Shown piece after piece: positions 62,136 to 64,000 of a stretch of 64,000 nt of DNA. Below the pieces are notes generated by a model. It ran no database searches. It had not been told where the DNA came from and was given only the letters and a program-made list of their open reading frames with translations. Location of the stretch: the NCBI RefSeq assembly GCF_010501095.1, contig NZ_QVMP01000008.1:132375-196374 (forward strand), read 5' to 3'. This stretch comes from Dysgonomonas sp. 520. Its GTDB lineage: Bacteria; Bacteroidota; Bacteroidia; Bacteroidales; Dysgonomonadaceae. Made by a program: the position numbers and the translations under genes. Numbering within the stretch: the first letter of the stretch is position 1; each line of letters starts with the position of its first letter.

Positions 62136-64000
62136 ATGGAAGCACAAAATTTATCAGAACTTTTTAGTACAAGGATTTTTAGAACTCCTGATTACCAAAG
62201 GGGATATGCTTGGAGCGAGAAACAGCTCTCTGAATTATGGGATGACTTAGAAGACATCCATATCGATGAAAATGAGGAATATAAAAAACATTATACAGGA
62301 ACAATATTTTTGAAAGAAATATCTGCAAGTTCAACTGAAAAATGGCTCAAGGGAGTAAAGTTTTACGACGTTGTTGATGGTCAACAACGTCTAACAACAA
62401 TTAGTATTTTGTTATTCGAACTATTAAATGCAACAGAAATTGGCTATGCCGAAGAAAGTAAAGTTGATTTGTTGAAAAAATACATTGCCACGTCGAACAT
62501 GAGCGGCAATAGTAAAATTTATAGATTCAGTTATTTGGATACAAATCAAAATTACAAGTTCTTGCTTCGCGAAATTTTTGAAGATAACAAAGAGATACTG
62601 CCTGTTACCTATAAAAATCATTATACTGAGAACTTACAATTTGCTAAAGATTTCTTTAAGGAAAAAATATTGAGTATATCTCCTGAAGAACGAGAAGTTG
62701 TGTATCAAAAGCTTACCACATCATTTCTATTTGATATACGTACAATAGAAAATGATTTAGATGTGCAAGCAGTTTTTGAGACAATGAACAATCGAGGCAA
62801 ACCACTTTCTACGTTAGAGAAATTAAAAAATAGACTTATTTATTTGACTGCAAAGTTACAATGCTCACAAGAAGATATTGAGATGTTGAGAAAAAATATC
62901 AATGATGCTTGGGGTAATATTTATACTTGGCTAGCGCAAAATCCCAAACAGGTTCTTAACGAAGATGTGTTTCTTTCTGCTCATCTATCGTTATATAGGA
63001 AACCGGAAGAATATACTTTCTCGGAGACAATGGCGGAAAAGAAGGTATTTGAAATGTTTTGTAATAAAGCCGAAAAATATAAAGAGGAAACTGTCTCTTA
63101 TACTAAAATAGAAGATTATATCCTAAAGCTCTCAGAGTTAGCTCCTATTTGGTTTGAAATACACAACTCGAAATCCCAATTGATAAACAAAATATTAGTT
63201 ATGGATAGTCGAAAAGAAGTGAAAATATTTTTGACAGCTTTAATCAATGAAAAGACAGACAAGCAAGAAGATATTTTTGGCAAAATAGAGAAAATACTTT
63301 TCCGAAATAGAGTTCCAGGTATATGGCTTATGGATGAAAGAACTATGGCGAACTGGGCAAGAGAAATATACAATCAAGAAAAATCATTGATTGATATTCT
63401 TAATGAGATTGAGGAACTTCTCGCCCGTCCAATCAATAATATAGATATAATCAACGGCTTCAAATATCTTTTCACTTACGAAAGAGGCGCAAAAGGCTTT
63501 CATAGATGGTGGAATTTGAAATACTTCTTATTTGAATATGAAAACTGGTTAAAAATAAAAGCACGAGAAACGAATGATAAGGTGACTCTTTCTGATTACG
63601 ATGAAACAACCATAGAACATATTATGCCACAGCATTTTTGGAATAATTGGCAGACGGAAATGAACGAAGTAACTAATAGCTTAGCTGATGAAAACCAGAT
63701 TGTGCAAACAAGGAAAGTGATGATTAACACTCTTGGAAACTTAACAATACTTAAGAATGGAAAAAACTCTTCTCTTGGGGATAAGAGTTGGGATGTTAAA
63801 AAGGAGAGATTTAGCACTGGCTCTTATAATGAAATTGCAATAAGCAAATGTGATACTTGGACAAAAGACAGTATTTCCGGAAGAGGGAAAGAAATGCTTA
63901 TATTTCTTCAGACAAAAGTCAATGGGCTTGTTTTTTCGGACTCAGACATAGAAAATATATTATTCTTTGACAACTATATTATTGATGCTGTGTACGGAAA
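62136..64000 (+). CDS. GmrSD-type DUF262/DUF1524 nuclease (partial, runs off the window)
   Basis: At least 621 residues, open at the window end. N-terminal DUF262: FRTPDYQRGYAWSEKQLSELWDDL (about 16-40) and the nucleotide motif VVDGQQRLTTIS (about 79-90). C-terminal DUF1524 with the His-Asn nuclease motif TIEHIMPQHFW (about 490) and NTLGNLTILKNGKNSSLG. GmrSD enzymes are NTP-dependent restriction proteins that cleave modified (glycosylated hydroxymethylcytosine) phage DNA. It starts 12 bp after the 61398 gene. Confidence 0.88.
   Translation, partial: MEAQNLSELFSTRIFRTPDYQRGYAWSEKQLSELWDDLEDIHIDENEEYKKHYTGTIFLKEISASSTEKWLKGVKFYDVVDGQQRLTTISILLFELLNATEIGYAEESKVDLLKKYIATSNMSGNSKIYRFSYLDTNQNYKFLLREIFEDNKEILPVTYKNHYTENLQFAKDFFKEKILSISPEEREVVYQKLTTSFLFDIRTIENDLDVQAVFETMNNRGKPLSTLEKLKNRLIYLTAKLQCSQEDIEMLRKNINDAWGNIYTWLAQNPKQVLNEDVFLSAHLSLYRKPEEYTFSETMAEKKVFEMFCNKAEKYKEETVSYTKIEDYILKLSELAPIWFEIHNSKSQLINKILVMDSRKEVKIFLTALINEKTDKQEDIFGKIEKILFRNRVPGIWLMDERTMANWAREIYNQEKSLIDILNEIEELLARPINNIDIINGFKYLFTYERGAKGFHRWWNLKYFLFEYENWLKIKARETNDKVTLSDYDETTIEHIMPQHFWNNWQTEMNEVTNSLADENQIVQTRKVMINTLGNLTILKNGKNSSLGDKSWDVKKERFSTGSYNEIAISKCDTWTKDSISGRGKEMLIFLQTKVNGLVFSDSDIENILFFDNYIIDAVYG

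Larger units (their letters stand above)
59489..64000 (+). mobile_element. start of a second integrative/defence region (partial)
   Basis: Directly after the dnaK terminator come repeats, an excisionase-like HTH gene, a tyrosine integrase, a membrane protein and a GmrSD-type nuclease, all in one direction with overlapping or short junctions. The right boundary and attachment repeat lie outside the window. Confidence 0.6.

Overview
The window looks like a chromosomal segment of a Bacteroidota bacterium of the order Bacteroidales. Many genes are preceded by the TAnnTTTG -7 promoter box of that phylum. Lipoproteins carry an S-D-D-D export tract after the lipobox cysteine. DUF4290, a B12-binding BtuG-type propeller and IntDOT-like integrases are all typical of the group. 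A Dysgonomonas/Parabacteroides-like host is my guess and is not proven by the sequence.

Layout. 1-1313 is an IS4-type insertion sequence. 1380-6627 holds two paralogous secreted beta-rich proteins around an orphan exbD, a DUF4290-rimM pair and an AraC regulator; the araC segment is bracketed by 21-bp inverted repeats. 6720-9231 is an efflux adaptor plus outer-membrane channel without the RND pump. 9278-11442 is a tandem duplication of a surface lipoprotein gene. 11472-16433 holds yicC, rsgA and an ArsR-regulated thioredoxin/permease locus that is interrupted by a MITE-like repeat.

16502-32374 is a complete, AT-rich, about 15.8-kb integrative element inserted in a tRNA-Met(CAT) gene. Its boundaries are two identical 105-bp direct repeats that each contain the whole tRNA, and paired integrase arm sites lie just inside both ends. 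It carries an integrase, a helicase-like protein and two unknown proteins. Its cargo is a WG-repeat protein, a RadC protein, a serine recombinase, a six-gene block of secreted or membrane proteins and a retron. The retron (about 23070-24828) is the most interesting system here: a structured non-coding region, a 73-residue protein, an XRE regulator and a reverse transcriptase with the retron NAxxH and VTG motifs.

32598-38138 is a housekeeping run: recR, a membrane protein, a HAD hydrolase, an acetyltransferase, tsaC/sua5, a WG-repeat protein and a ClC protein. 38161-42428 holds a polysaccharide deacetylase pair, a TPR protein, small envelope proteins and another MITE. 42465-45794 is mfd. 45971-49479 is a cobalamin-riboswitch-controlled btuB-btuG pair. 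49698-57251 is a long minus-strand run (sufS, sufD, sufC, exonuclease III, mlaF, mlaE, kdsB, a TerC protein) that lacks sufB. 57453-59345 is dnaK. From about 59489 to the window end a second mobile region begins, with a zinc-finger/double-HTH protein, a canonical tyrosine integrase, a membrane protein and a GmrSD-type DUF262/DUF1524 nuclease cut by the window edge.

A family of about 190-217-bp MITE-like repeats (12488, 15770, 41171, and a relative with different termini at 49491) is scattered through the host sequence.
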